This document shows, piece by piece, positions 15,969 to 24,247 of a DNA stretch of 34,491 nt (the first letter of the stretch is position 1; the number at the start of each line of letters is the position of its first letter). The stretch comes from JBBDMW01 sp040878005. Its GTDB lineage: Bacteria; Chloroflexota; Dehalococcoidia; Lucifugimonadales; Lucifugimonadaceae. The DNA is taken from assembly GCA_040878005.1 (NCBI GenBank), contig JBBDMW010000015.1, positions 1 to 34,491 of the forward strand, written 5' to 3'. Position numbers and translations under genes: made by a program. The notes beneath the pieces are model-generated. The model worked only from the letters and a program-made list of their open reading frames with translations. It had not been told where the DNA came from and ran no database searches.

Positions 15969-16376
15969 GAACGCTCTTCCGGTCCAGCTTCCTATTCTGA
16001 CCCTCGCAACGAACTCCGTGTAATCTACCGCCAGCCTGTCGACGGCTTGCAAGGAATGAAAAGCAATAGTCAGCGTCTCCATGCTGCTGCCGGATCCAAT
16101 GGTGAAGCGTTGACCTGTCCCCCACTTAGACGGTGCCAGTCCGGGCAAGGTTGCCTAGAATGCTCTCAATTGTTCGTTACGGCAGAAAACTGCGCCCGAG
16201 AAATATGCAAACTTTCCAAATTGGTTGCTGAAAACCCACGCTCGGTGTATCGGAGTCGAGACAATCCGATGAACCGGTATGCTGACTACCGGTTCAAGTA
16301 GTACCTCGGTCGGAGTGGCGGGACGGTTGGATGGCATTACGGCTGGCGCTTTTGCTGAAAGGAGGTCTGGTACGCC
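15969..16376. other. Intergenic region upstream of the LysR gene
   Basis: No gene is supported. The region holds the interrupted palindrome at 16270-16296 and the AAAGGAGGT ribosome binding site of the LysR gene near 16359. Base composition becomes more AT-rich here. Confidence 0.5.
16270..16296. promoter_or_regulatory. Interrupted palindrome, likely operator upstream of the LysR gene
   Basis: TGAACCGGTA (16270-16279) and TACCGGTTCA (16287-16296) form a perfect 10-bp inverted repeat with a 7-base centre, about 80 bases before the LysR start. The size and spacing suit a dimeric regulator; autoregulation by the LysR protein is one possibility. Confidence 0.55.
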
Positions 16377-17294
16377 ATGGAATTGGGAGAACTGATGGCC
16401 TTCTGCACGGTTGCCAAGTTGGGCAGTTTCTCGAAAGCATCGGACCGATTGGGGGTAGCGCAACCAACCATAAGCGCTCAGGTGAGGCGCCTTGAGAAGG
16501 AATTGGGAACGCCCTTATTCGATAGAAGTAGACGCCCTGTGCAATTAACGCCGATGGGTGCGAAGCTGGCTCAACTTTCTCTTCCATTATTTGCGGAGTT
16601 GGATGGCCTGCTTCGCCGAATCTCTAGCAATGAAATTGAAGGGTCAGTACGATTAGCATCGACGCCGGCCCTTGTAGACCATGTGCTGCCAAGCGCAGTG
16701 CGAACTTTTATTTCTAATTGGCCGGGAGTCCGACTGCAGATCTGGTCAAAAACGATTGCTGAAGTCCTACAACTCGTGGATCGGCACGAAGCTGACATAG
16801 GGATTTTACCCGTTACGACATCAATGGAGGGTCTTGAATTCCAACCACTGTTCGACTATTCATGGTTCCTTGTTGCTCCCCTAGGACACCCGATACTGCA
16901 ATCGAGTAGCCCAACACTAGGGGAGATCGCTCGGTGGCCGCTAATCATGAAGAGAAGTTCTGCACTCAAAGTCCATCGGGCTTTGGAGGAGGCGCTTCGG
17001 CATGACGGGTTACCTTATGAGATAGTGCTGCAATTGGACACTGTGGATTCGATAAAGCGCTACGTGGCGATGCACTTAGGAATATCTATTCTTCCTGAAT
17101 TCGCATTAGATTCTGTGGATCTACAGGAACTGGCTTTTATCGATATGAGTCACCATTTTCCTCGCGAGCAGGTCGGCATTGTCAGTATTGCAGGACACGA
17201 ACACCACCCACTAGTTAAGAGCTTCGTTTCATCCTTAGAAAATGCCGCCACTGGTCAGCGGCATCGGTCGCTGGCCGACACCGGAAGCCTATAG
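16377..17294 (+). CDS. LysR-family transcriptional regulator
   Basis: This 305-residue protein has a classic LysR N-terminal winged helix (FCTVAKLGSFSKASDRLGVAQPTISAQVRRLEKELGTPLFDRSRR, residues about 8-54). A two-lobed ligand-binding domain starts near residue 88 (SVRLASTPALVDHVLP, later YVAMHLGISILPEFAL). The ATG has AAAGGAGGT upstream. It precedes the transport and glycosidase genes in the same direction, with about 580 bases between, so it is the natural candidate for their local regulator, sensing a small inducer. LysR genes are usually divergent from their targets; the tandem layout is less usual. The ligand is unknown. Confidence 0.92.
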   Translation: MELGELMAFCTVAKLGSFSKASDRLGVAQPTISAQVRRLEKELGTPLFDRSRRPVQLTPMGAKLAQLSLPLFAELDGLLRRISSNEIEGSVRLASTPALVDHVLPSAVRTFISNWPGVRLQIWSKTIAEVLQLVDRHEADIGILPVTTSMEGLEFQPLFDYSWFLVAPLGHPILQSSSPTLGEIARWPLIMKRSSALKVHRALEEALRHDGLPYEIVLQLDTVDSIKRYVAMHLGISILPEFALDSVDLQELAFIDMSHHFPREQVGIVSIAGHEHHPLVKSFVSSLENAATGQRHRSLADTGSL

Positions 17295-17727
17295 GGCATT
17301 GACTCAGGCTATCCGGTATTCGCACTGGGCGCATGACTATGAAGAATAACCGGCTGACCGGCAAGGTGGAACCCGATCACAAAGGTGTCAAGACGAGCCC
17401 CTTTCCATTTATGTAGACGCTTGACCTCAAATTGGCGAGTGATTTCTGTCTGGTCCACTGAAAATGGCGCTGGTATGGGGCCACTTGCCCATTCCATATG
17501 AAACCCGGTCACAGTCTGAACATGTTACCCAGCCGCCGACCGCACAGAGGCCGTTCTATATCCTTGGTTGTATTGCTCAAGGGCTCACGCTGTCGCGCTG
17601 CGCCCCTCAAGACAAGCACCCTGTGGGACGGATGAACATTGTATGAGCCTTAATCCGCTCTGTTGACCTAGTTACCTACGCGTCCGCGCTCCGTTCCACT
17701 AAATCCAGAGGCACGATTACTCATTTC
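17295..17727. other. Intergenic region without a gene
   Basis: No supported coding sequence lies between the LysR gene and the promoter module of the solute-binding protein. Confidence 0.5.
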
Positions 17728-17783
17728 CGAATAATGACTATCACGCTGAAGTCCTTGACCTAAGATGATCTCATCGTGATACT
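17728..17783 (+). promoter_or_regulatory. Promoter module of the solute-binding protein gene
   Basis: An upstream element CGAATAATGACTATCACG (17728-17745) is followed by a -35 box TTGACC (17755-17760), 17 bases and a -10 box GATACT (17778-17783). The same arrangement recurs at 24054-24109 before the GH127 gene. ACTATCACG (17737) and CGTGATACT (17775) are imperfect inverted half-sites that bracket the -35 box, so a regulator bound there could control access to the promoter. Confidence 0.65.
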
Positions 17784-17874
17784 CGCCGCACGTACGAATC
17801 TGGCGGGGACGGCTACGTGCTATTGCCTAACTCTTCCAGCTCTTAAGCCAAACTGGGTCAGAGGGAGCAAGCCT

Positions 17875-19680
17875 ATGAAGACGCCATCCAGGCACTTACC
17901 GTTTACCATGGTCGTTTTGGCATTGGTATTGAGTGTCGCAGTAGCCTGTGGCTCACAGGATCCACCAGCGGAGCCAACATCCACCGCTACCCAAACATCA
18001 TCCACGGCGGTATCTACACCGACGTCCGTCACTGCCCCGGATCCAGGTAACGGCACTCAACCCAGCGGGACCGTCACAATCGCCGTGCAGACTGTTGGCA
18101 CGAGGGGCGGTATTCCTAGAGATTGCCCATTCTGCGCGCTGAATACGAGCGCAGGGCTCCAAGAAACGATGCTTCTCGCTGAGCGCACGAACGGCGACGT
18201 TACCGTGCAGCCAGGTCTAGCCGAATCTTGGACAGTAGCGGACGACCTTTCGTATACCGACATGGAGATCCGCGAAGGCGTCTCGTTTCATAAGGGAATG
18301 GGCGACCTGACTGCTGAAGACGTGGTGTTCACGTTCAATGAGATGAATCCCAATGTAACGTCTGGGGCACAACACGACACCGGAGGCGACCTTACCCCCG
18401 TGCTTGAGAGGACAGAAGTAATAGATGAGTCGACGGTGCGATTCCATTGGATAGGTTTCGCTGCCCACTACCATCTACAGTGGCTGTCCAATTACTTCGA
18501 AGGCATTGGGATATTCTCCAAGCGCGCCTGGGATGAAATGGGCGAAGAATGGATGCGGGAGAACCCCGTTGGCACAGGTCCATTCGAACTGGAGCGGTAT
18601 ACCCAAAACGAAGGGATTTTCCTCACGGCTGTTTCCGACCACTGGCGCAAGACTCCATTTGTAGCGGAGGTCAGGTACCTCGAGATACCAGAACCTTCCA
18701 ACCGGCGCGCCATGCTTGAGTCGGGACAGGCCCAAATCGCCCAGATCGACCTCAAGGACTGGTCTGCGCTGTTCGATGACGGATTCGAGAAGGCTGCGGA
18801 AGAAGGCCCCGCCAATGACCTTGGCATTGTTATGGGTGGGAACTACTGGGAGACGCATCATCCGAGCACGGGGGATACATTAGATCGCACGATCGACACG
18901 AGTCTGCCGTGGGTCGGCAACCCCTACGAGAACGGCGACGAGTTTGACGAAAACACGCCGTCGATGCAGAGGGCCAAGAAGGTGCGGATGGCGTTGGGTA
19001 TGACGATTGATCGAGAAGGCATCAACGATAGCATCGTAGAAGGCCTCGGGTTGGTCTCGAACCTTGGCAGCATCGGTGACAATGACCCAATATTCCAGGC
19101 AAACGCTGACAGGTGGACGGTTCCATATGATCCGGGACGCGCCAAGGAACTACTCGAAGAAGCCGGATACCCAGACGGATTCCGTGCTGGCTTCTACACC
19201 CAACCGGGCATTGAAGCTGAGGTGGGAGACGCAGTCACGGCAATCTGGCGCAATGAACTGAACATCGACATGGCCATGGATCGACAGTCCTATTCTGCGT
19301 GGCGTCCGCAGCGGATCAATCGCACGGTCAACCAGCTAAATTTCCACTCCATGTGGTCTGCTTTTCCTGCCACATGGCCCGGCGAATGGCTAATCAGCGC
19401 CGTGAGTGCTCCTACCGGCTTCAATTCAGGCATGGAGCTTCCGAAGGCAACGGAAACCCTTGAGGCCAAGCAGTCTACAGTCGACATCGAAGAACTCGAG
19501 GGATTGACTGTGGAGTTCCAAGACTACATCAACGAGTGGGCACTCTACCCCGGCGTTGTGGAGGCACCCCAAGCCGCCATATACGACCCGCAGGCGATCA
19601 GCGAGTGGACGATGTATCCGATGGTCAACTTTGCGTTGGGTGGTGCAAAGGCGCCTGAATTCATAAGACTCGCGCCTTAA
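17875..19680 (+). CDS. ABC transporter substrate-binding lipoprotein, family 5
   Basis: This 601-residue protein has a lipoprotein signal (MKTPSRHLPFTMVVLALVLS then VAVAC, Cys22) and a Ser/Thr-rich linker. The mature domain has family 5 marks: GLAESWTVADDLSYT, LTAEDVVFTFNEM, VGTGPFELERYTQNEGI and the late RAKKVRMALGMTIDREGI. Family 5 proteins deliver peptides, nickel or oligosaccharides to Dpp-type permeases; next to two glycosidase genes an oligosaccharide ligand is likely here (inference). The ATG at 17875 has GAGGGAG eight bases upstream, preferred over an ATG 33 codons earlier. It is the first gene after the promoter module at 17728. Confidence 0.93.
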   Translation: MKTPSRHLPFTMVVLALVLSVAVACGSQDPPAEPTSTATQTSSTAVSTPTSVTAPDPGNGTQPSGTVTIAVQTVGTRGGIPRDCPFCALNTSAGLQETMLLAERTNGDVTVQPGLAESWTVADDLSYTDMEIREGVSFHKGMGDLTAEDVVFTFNEMNPNVTSGAQHDTGGDLTPVLERTEVIDESTVRFHWIGFAAHYHLQWLSNYFEGIGIFSKRAWDEMGEEWMRENPVGTGPFELERYTQNEGIFLTAVSDHWRKTPFVAEVRYLEIPEPSNRRAMLESGQAQIAQIDLKDWSALFDDGFEKAAEEGPANDLGIVMGGNYWETHHPSTGDTLDRTIDTSLPWVGNPYENGDEFDENTPSMQRAKKVRMALGMTIDREGINDSIVEGLGLVSNLGSIGDNDPIFQANADRWTVPYDPGRAKELLEEAGYPDGFRAGFYTQPGIEAEVGDAVTAIWRNELNIDMAMDRQSYSAWRPQRINRTVNQLNFHSMWSAFPATWPGEWLISAVSAPTGFNSGMELPKATETLEAKQSTVDIEELEGLTVEFQDYINEWALYPGVVEAPQAAIYDPQAISEWTMYPMVNFALGGAKAPEFIRLAP

Positions 19681-19692
19681 TCCCTGGAGTCC

Positions 19693-19733
19693 GCTATGAA
19701 CGTCCAACTGGCTAGTGGTTGGATGTTCATAGC
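19693..19733 (+). other. Long intercistronic stem-loop
   Basis: A 16-bp stem (19693-19708 with 19718-19733, starting GCTATGAACGTCCAAC, one G-U pair) with a 9-nt loop starts 12 bases after the binding-protein stop and ends two bases before the permease ribosome binding site. It has no T-run. Such structures after binding-protein genes usually protect the upstream mRNA and lower expression of the permeases. Confidence 0.75.
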
Positions 19734-19745
19734 TTGGAGAGCAGA

Positions 19746-20681
19746 GTGAAGCGCTTCATCATTCGAAGGCTGTTCACGTCAATTTTGGCTTTAGTTGGAG
19801 TGACGGTGATCGTCTTCAGCATGTCCAGGATGGTTGGTGACCCAAGGATACTTCTGTTGCCCCAACAGGGCTATGGAATGAATCAGCAGGAATGGGATGC
19901 TGCTGCCAGTCGTCTGCACTTGGACAGGGCAATTCCGGTGCAATACGGCTACTGGATCGCGGATATCCTCCGTGGAAACTTGGGCATGGATCTAGCTGAT
20001 AGGACTCCGATAGCCCCTAAGTTGACCCAGAAGTTCGGCCCCACCCTCACGTTATCACTCAGCGCCTGGTTGCTCGCTATCGTGGTGGGAGTGCCCTTAG
20101 GAGTCTTATCCGCAGTCAAACGCAACAGCCTCTTGGACTACGTTGCAAGGGCAATCGCGATTGGTGGACAGAGCCTCCCTACCTTCTGGGTTGGAATATT
20201 GGCCATATTGCTCTTCGCTGTTTGGCTCGGATGGCTGCCGGTTGGAACTATGGGAGAGGGGTTTGCGATCCGCAACCTCATTCTGCCTACGATTATCTTG
20301 GCATGGCTGCCATTGGCGGGATACGTCCGCTTGGTGCGCTCCGCCATGCTGGATATCATGGACTCCGAGTACATCAAGCTGGCGAGAGCAAAAGGGGTAG
20401 TGGAGTGGACGGTGATTTGGAAACACGGCTTCAGGAATGCCATTATTGCACCACTTACCTTCGCTGGCTTGACGCTAGCCGGACTTATTTCAGGTTCCAT
20501 AGCAGTTGAAACGGTTTTCTCGTGGCCAGGCATTGCTAGATACGCAGTAGAGGCAGTGTGGAACAATAATCTGCCTGTGTTGGCCATAGTCACTCTGCTT
20601 TTCACAGTGGCCTTCGTGGTAGCTAATTTCCTGGTGGACGTGCTGTACGCGTATCTCGACCCGCGCATCAGACTAGGATGA
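19746..20681 (+). CDS. ABC transporter permease, DppB type
   Basis: The 311-residue inner-membrane protein has six predicted membrane segments and the usual DppB layout: FIIRRLFTSILALVGVTVIVF at the N-terminus, RLHLDRAIPVQYGYWIADILRGNLG in the outer loop, and the EAA loop around YIKLARAKGVVEWTVIWKHGFRNA, which docks the ATPase. The GTG at 19746 has GGAG six bases upstream and matches the family start; an earlier TTG (19719) lies inside the stem-loop. It is the second gene of the binding-protein operon and pairs with the permease starting eight bases after its stop. Confidence 0.92.
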   Translation: MKRFIIRRLFTSILALVGVTVIVFSMSRMVGDPRILLLPQQGYGMNQQEWDAAASRLHLDRAIPVQYGYWIADILRGNLGMDLADRTPIAPKLTQKFGPTLTLSLSAWLLAIVVGVPLGVLSAVKRNSLLDYVARAIAIGGQSLPTFWVGILAILLFAVWLGWLPVGTMGEGFAIRNLILPTIILAWLPLAGYVRLVRSAMLDIMDSEYIKLARAKGVVEWTVIWKHGFRNAIIAPLTFAGLTLAGLISGSIAVETVFSWPGIARYAVEAVWNNNLPVLAIVTLLFTVAFVVANFLVDVLYAYLDPRIRLG

Positions 20682-20688
20682 AACAGAC

Positions 20689-21582
20689 ATGTCCCAATCG
20701 GTGAACGTGCCGATCAATTCGGACAATCCAACGATCTCATTAAAGAGACCCAGTTTCATTGTTCGGTGGCCCGTTATACCCAGCACGATCCTGGGATTTT
20801 TGATCCTGTTAGCGATATTCGCACCCCTCATCGCACCACATCCTCCACTCGAAGCGTCCTTAGCGGACAGAAACGCTCCTCCAGTTTGGTCAGATGAGGG
20901 AAGTTGGAATCGTATTCTCGGCGCTGACGTAATTGGGCGCGACATCCTCAGTCGGGTGATCCACGGTGCGCGTCTTTCTCTGCTGGTTGCGTTCGTAGCT
21001 TTGGTCAGTGGTGTCGTGGTGGGGACTACGTTGGGATTGGTCTCTGGTTACTTTGGAGGCGTAATCGACGAAATAATCACCCGCATCGTGGATGTCTGGT
21101 TGGGGCTGCCGTTCATACTTGTTGCCTTGGTCATTGCGGTCGTGGTGGGACCTAGTCTGGGCACCATGGTGATGCTTCTTGCGCTATTGGCATGGACCCC
21201 GTTTGTGCGCAACGTGCGGGCTGAAGTGTTAAGTCTTAAGTCACGTGAGTATGTGGCAATAGCGCAAATAACGGGAGCCTCGACGACGCGGATTCTGATA
21301 CGACATCTGCTCCCCGGCGTGTTTAACACGGTGATGGTCTTAGCGAGTCTGCGCATAGGTCAATTGATATTGACGGAATCATTCCTTAGTTTCCTGGGTG
21401 CTGGAATCCCGCCACCTGCACCTTCATGGGGAGCCATGATTTCTGATGGGCTGAACTACGTGCGCGACGCTTGGTGGATATCAGTGTTCCCCGGCATTGC
21501 CATCTTCTTGACCGTCATGTCCCTCAATTTCTTAGGGGATTGGCTGCGAGATTGGCTTGATCCACGACTCCGTCAAATTTGA
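20689..21582 (+). CDS. ABC transporter permease, DppC type
   Basis: The 297-residue protein starts with a short cytoplasmic N-terminus and the first helix (about 27-45), then an APLIAPHPP segment and LGADVIGRDILSRVIHGARLSL, the DppC signature. The EAA loop lies at VLSLKSREYVAIAQITGASTTRILIRHLLPG. It forms the membrane channel with the DppB-type partner upstream. No ATPase gene (DppD or DppF type) follows; the next gene is a glycosidase. The ATPase must be encoded elsewhere and may be shared, as known for some sugar importers. Confidence 0.92.
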   Translation: MSQSVNVPINSDNPTISLKRPSFIVRWPVIPSTILGFLILLAIFAPLIAPHPPLEASLADRNAPPVWSDEGSWNRILGADVIGRDILSRVIHGARLSLLVAFVALVSGVVVGTTLGLVSGYFGGVIDEIITRIVDVWLGLPFILVALVIAVVVGPSLGTMVMLLALLAWTPFVRNVRAEVLSLKSREYVAIAQITGASTTRILIRHLLPGVFNTVMVLASLRIGQLILTESFLSFLGAGIPPPAPSWGAMISDGLNYVRDAWWISVFPGIAIFLTVMSLNFLGDWLRDWLDPRLRQI

Positions 21583-21688
21583 CAAATAGGTCTGTGCAGC
21601 ATTTCAACGGCCACTAAGCGCAGGAGTGGCGTTCCGCTTTACGATTAGATGAACAGGTGAGCCGAACGCGCTCGATTGAGGAGAGATT

Positions 21689-23947
21689 ATGAGTCAGCCA
21701 AACGTAGTTATTCGTGCGATCGATGATCACATTGTGGCTATCGAATGCCTCAATGAATACACGGGGTCAAAGGGATCGTTCCTCGTCTCTGAAGGTACTG
21801 AAGCCTTGGCTGTCGCCGAGTCGACTGGTCCAGGCCGCTGGACTTTGAGAACAAAGGCTCTTGCAGTCGAAGCATTGGAATCACCGAATCGCATACGAAT
21901 ATGGCGATTAAATGATGGTAATGAGGATCCTGATATTGAAGTTCGCGCGCCTTCATCAGATGGCGCGACATTAGTGATTGACCGAGGCTTTGCACTCTAT
22001 GGGATGGGCGCCAGCAATGAAGACCAGACGTTAGACCGTAGAGGCAGGGGCTACCGTGTGCATCATCGCGAGACCGGGCAAGGCAATAACTTTATGCCTT
22101 GGATTCTGTCTGCACAGGGCTTCGGGCTTTTTGTAGACAGCTCATTTCCCATGTCAGTCGATCTCCAAGACAAGTTTGTAGTGAACGGCCAGAATATCCG
22201 GACTTACTACTTCATTAATGGGCCTACTCCAGCACTCGCTCTTGAACGGCTGGTACGGCTCACTGGCCTTCCCCCCATACACCCAGCGTGGGCCCTGGGG
22301 TATGAACAGTCCTCGAGGACTTGGATGGGACACTCGGAACTGGATTTCGTTACAACGTACTTTCGCGAAAAGCATATCCCGTGCGACGGCTTGGACTTTC
22401 TGAGCACATACGGTGGAGAAGGTGGAGTGGGAAGGAATGGTAGGGGTTTTCATGCCGGGTACCCAGACTTCTACCAAGGATGGAACGTCAAGGGAACATA
22501 CCGCGAGTACAACCCGTTGCTTTTTTCTGATGGCGCAGAAGACGTGCAACGACTCCGTGATCGAGGCTTCCATCCAATCGTACATGGTTACTGGCTTGCT
22601 GATTACTCCGATGCTGAGGCAACAGAACAGTACTGGCAAGACCACAAGTATTTGATTTCAGACGGATGGGAAGGCTGGTGGCTGGATGGCATGGAGTCCG
22701 TGCGGGACGCTGCTGACGAGCGGCGGGTGGGCCATGTACCGCAAGGTTACTTGCCGGCCCCTGAGAAGTTGGCTGCTCAAGAGTTCAGGGACGAATTTGA
22801 CAACGTATGGGCGCTTCTTCGTGCCAAGGCTTTCTACGAGAAGCAGCGACGTGATTTTCCTGATCGGCGCGTTTACATACTGAACCGCACGGCATTCACC
22901 GGCATGCAACGATACGCCGCTGGCGTCAACCAAGGAGATTTCTGGAGTAGTTGGGAACTGATGCGGATCCAGAGGGCATGGCTCCTCAACATGGCCTTAT
23001 CTGGAGTCATATTTCCTGAAAGTGACATAGGAGGGTTTTACCCTACAGAAGAACTCACCGACGAACTGTTCATTCGCTGGGCATTTATGGCGACCTTCGC
23101 GCCGCTAATGCGCTCCCATGGCTGCAATTGGCGCTGTCGTCTCCCATGGGGTTTTGGACCAGAGAACGAAGCACGGTTTGTTCCTCTCATTCGGCTACGT
23201 TACGCCATGTTTCCTTACAACTACACGCTTGCGCGCCAGGCCAACCAGACTGGCATGCCCATGATTCGGCCTATGGTGTTGGAGTTTCCCAAGGACGTGG
23301 AATCGCGCGCAATTTCTGACCAGTACATGTGGGGCCCGAATGTGCTAGTAGCACCAGTTGCCGAAAAGGGCGTGGCTAAACGGAAAGTGTACTTGCCGGA
23401 TGAAACATGGGTGCATGGATGGACGATGCGGCGCTACCAGGGCCCCGCACTTGTCAATATCGACGCACCATTGGGACAGGATCCTTTTTTCTTTCGGACG
23501 GGCTCACTTATACCTTTTGGAAACGCAGATACTGATATTCATGGGCAATCGTATGACGAGCTGACACTCCTCATACTGCCTGACGCAAAAAAGTCGGGGC
23601 GATTCGTACTCTACGACGACGACCGACGAACGTACGGCTATGAGAGCGGGGAATACTCCCAGCAGGAATTCGTGGTCTCGATTCTTGATGAATCGGGCAG
23701 CTTCTCACTTAGATTGGGTGGAATTGAGGGGCGGCACCATGGGGTCAAGCCGGAGAGGAGCTACCGTATTGAGGTTCCCTTGTCACTCGCGTCTATCACG
23801 ACCGTACTCGTAGGAGGCCGAGAGATAGCACTACGGTCACCTGAAGGGCCTGCAGAGAAACCTTACTGGGAGGTTTTGTCGGACCGCTATGTCATCTGGC
23901 TGGCCGACGTCAGAGGTCCTCTAGAGGTCGACTTTCGACAGGGATAA
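21689..23947 (+). CDS. Glycoside hydrolase family 31
   Basis: This 752-residue enzyme follows the GH31 plan: an N-terminal beta-sandwich (to about 180), the catalytic barrel (about 190-550) and C-terminal beta-domains. GWWLDGMES carries the likely nucleophile Asp333, and GDFWSSWELM the likely acid/base Asp417. SDIGGFYP and MRSHGCNWRCRLPWGFG also match. GH31 includes alpha-glucosidases, alpha-xylosidases and sulfoquinovosidases; the subfamily is not resolved here. No signal peptide is present, so it acts in the cytoplasm on imported oligosaccharides. GAGGAGA precedes the ATG. It follows the DppC gene by about 100 bases and is probably in the same operon. Confidence 0.92.
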   Translation: MSQPNVVIRAIDDHIVAIECLNEYTGSKGSFLVSEGTEALAVAESTGPGRWTLRTKALAVEALESPNRIRIWRLNDGNEDPDIEVRAPSSDGATLVIDRGFALYGMGASNEDQTLDRRGRGYRVHHRETGQGNNFMPWILSAQGFGLFVDSSFPMSVDLQDKFVVNGQNIRTYYFINGPTPALALERLVRLTGLPPIHPAWALGYEQSSRTWMGHSELDFVTTYFREKHIPCDGLDFLSTYGGEGGVGRNGRGFHAGYPDFYQGWNVKGTYREYNPLLFSDGAEDVQRLRDRGFHPIVHGYWLADYSDAEATEQYWQDHKYLISDGWEGWWLDGMESVRDAADERRVGHVPQGYLPAPEKLAAQEFRDEFDNVWALLRAKAFYEKQRRDFPDRRVYILNRTAFTGMQRYAAGVNQGDFWSSWELMRIQRAWLLNMALSGVIFPESDIGGFYPTEELTDELFIRWAFMATFAPLMRSHGCNWRCRLPWGFGPENEARFVPLIRLRYAMFPYNYTLARQANQTGMPMIRPMVLEFPKDVESRAISDQYMWGPNVLVAPVAEKGVAKRKVYLPDETWVHGWTMRRYQGPALVNIDAPLGQDPFFFRTGSLIPFGNADTDIHGQSYDELTLLILPDAKKSGRFVLYDDDRRTYGYESGEYSQQEFVVSILDESGSFSLRLGGIEGRHHGVKPERSYRIEVPLSLASITTVLVGGREIALRSPEGPAEKPYWEVLSDRYVIWLADVRGPLEVDFRQG

Positions 23948-24003
23948 GCCGCCCAACAGAGGTCATGGCGGTACCGGGGACGCAAGCCCGGGCTGCAACG
24001 GGC

Positions 24004-24023
24004 TACTGACCTTAAGGTCAGTA
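24004..24023. promoter_or_regulatory. Perfect 20-bp palindrome
   Basis: TACTGACCTTAAGGTCAGTA is fully self-complementary. It lies 57 bases after the GH31 stop and 30 bases before the second promoter module. It could be an operator for a dimeric regulator of the GH127 gene or a hairpin at the end of the upstream transcript; lack of a loop and of a T-run favours an operator. Confidence 0.6.
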
Positions 24024-24053
24024 CAGAATTGTGGCGAACTGATTAACCAAATT

Positions 24054-24109
24054 CGAATAATGACTATCACGCCAGATACCTTGACCGGTGATAGTCGTGG
24101 CTAAATACT
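24054..24109 (+). promoter_or_regulatory. Promoter module of the GH127 gene, related to the one at 17728
   Basis: CGAATAATGACTATCACG (24054-24071), -35 TTGACC (24081-24086), 17 bases, then AATACT (24104-24109). Of the first 33 bases, 28 equal the module before the binding-protein gene, and similarity continues past the -10. GACTATCAC (24062-24070) and GTGATAGTC (24088-24096) form a perfect 9-bp inverted repeat across the -35 box, a likely regulator site. Confidence 0.68.
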
Positions 24110-24247
24110 CGTCGCACTCCAGGATCTGCAGCGAGGTAACGAGTACGTGGGATCTTCCTTACCCCGGCCGAGTATGAAGGAGGATCTGTCTAGTCGCCTA
24201 CATGGCGATATGTAGCCAACATATTTGAAACAAGAAGAGGCACGGCG

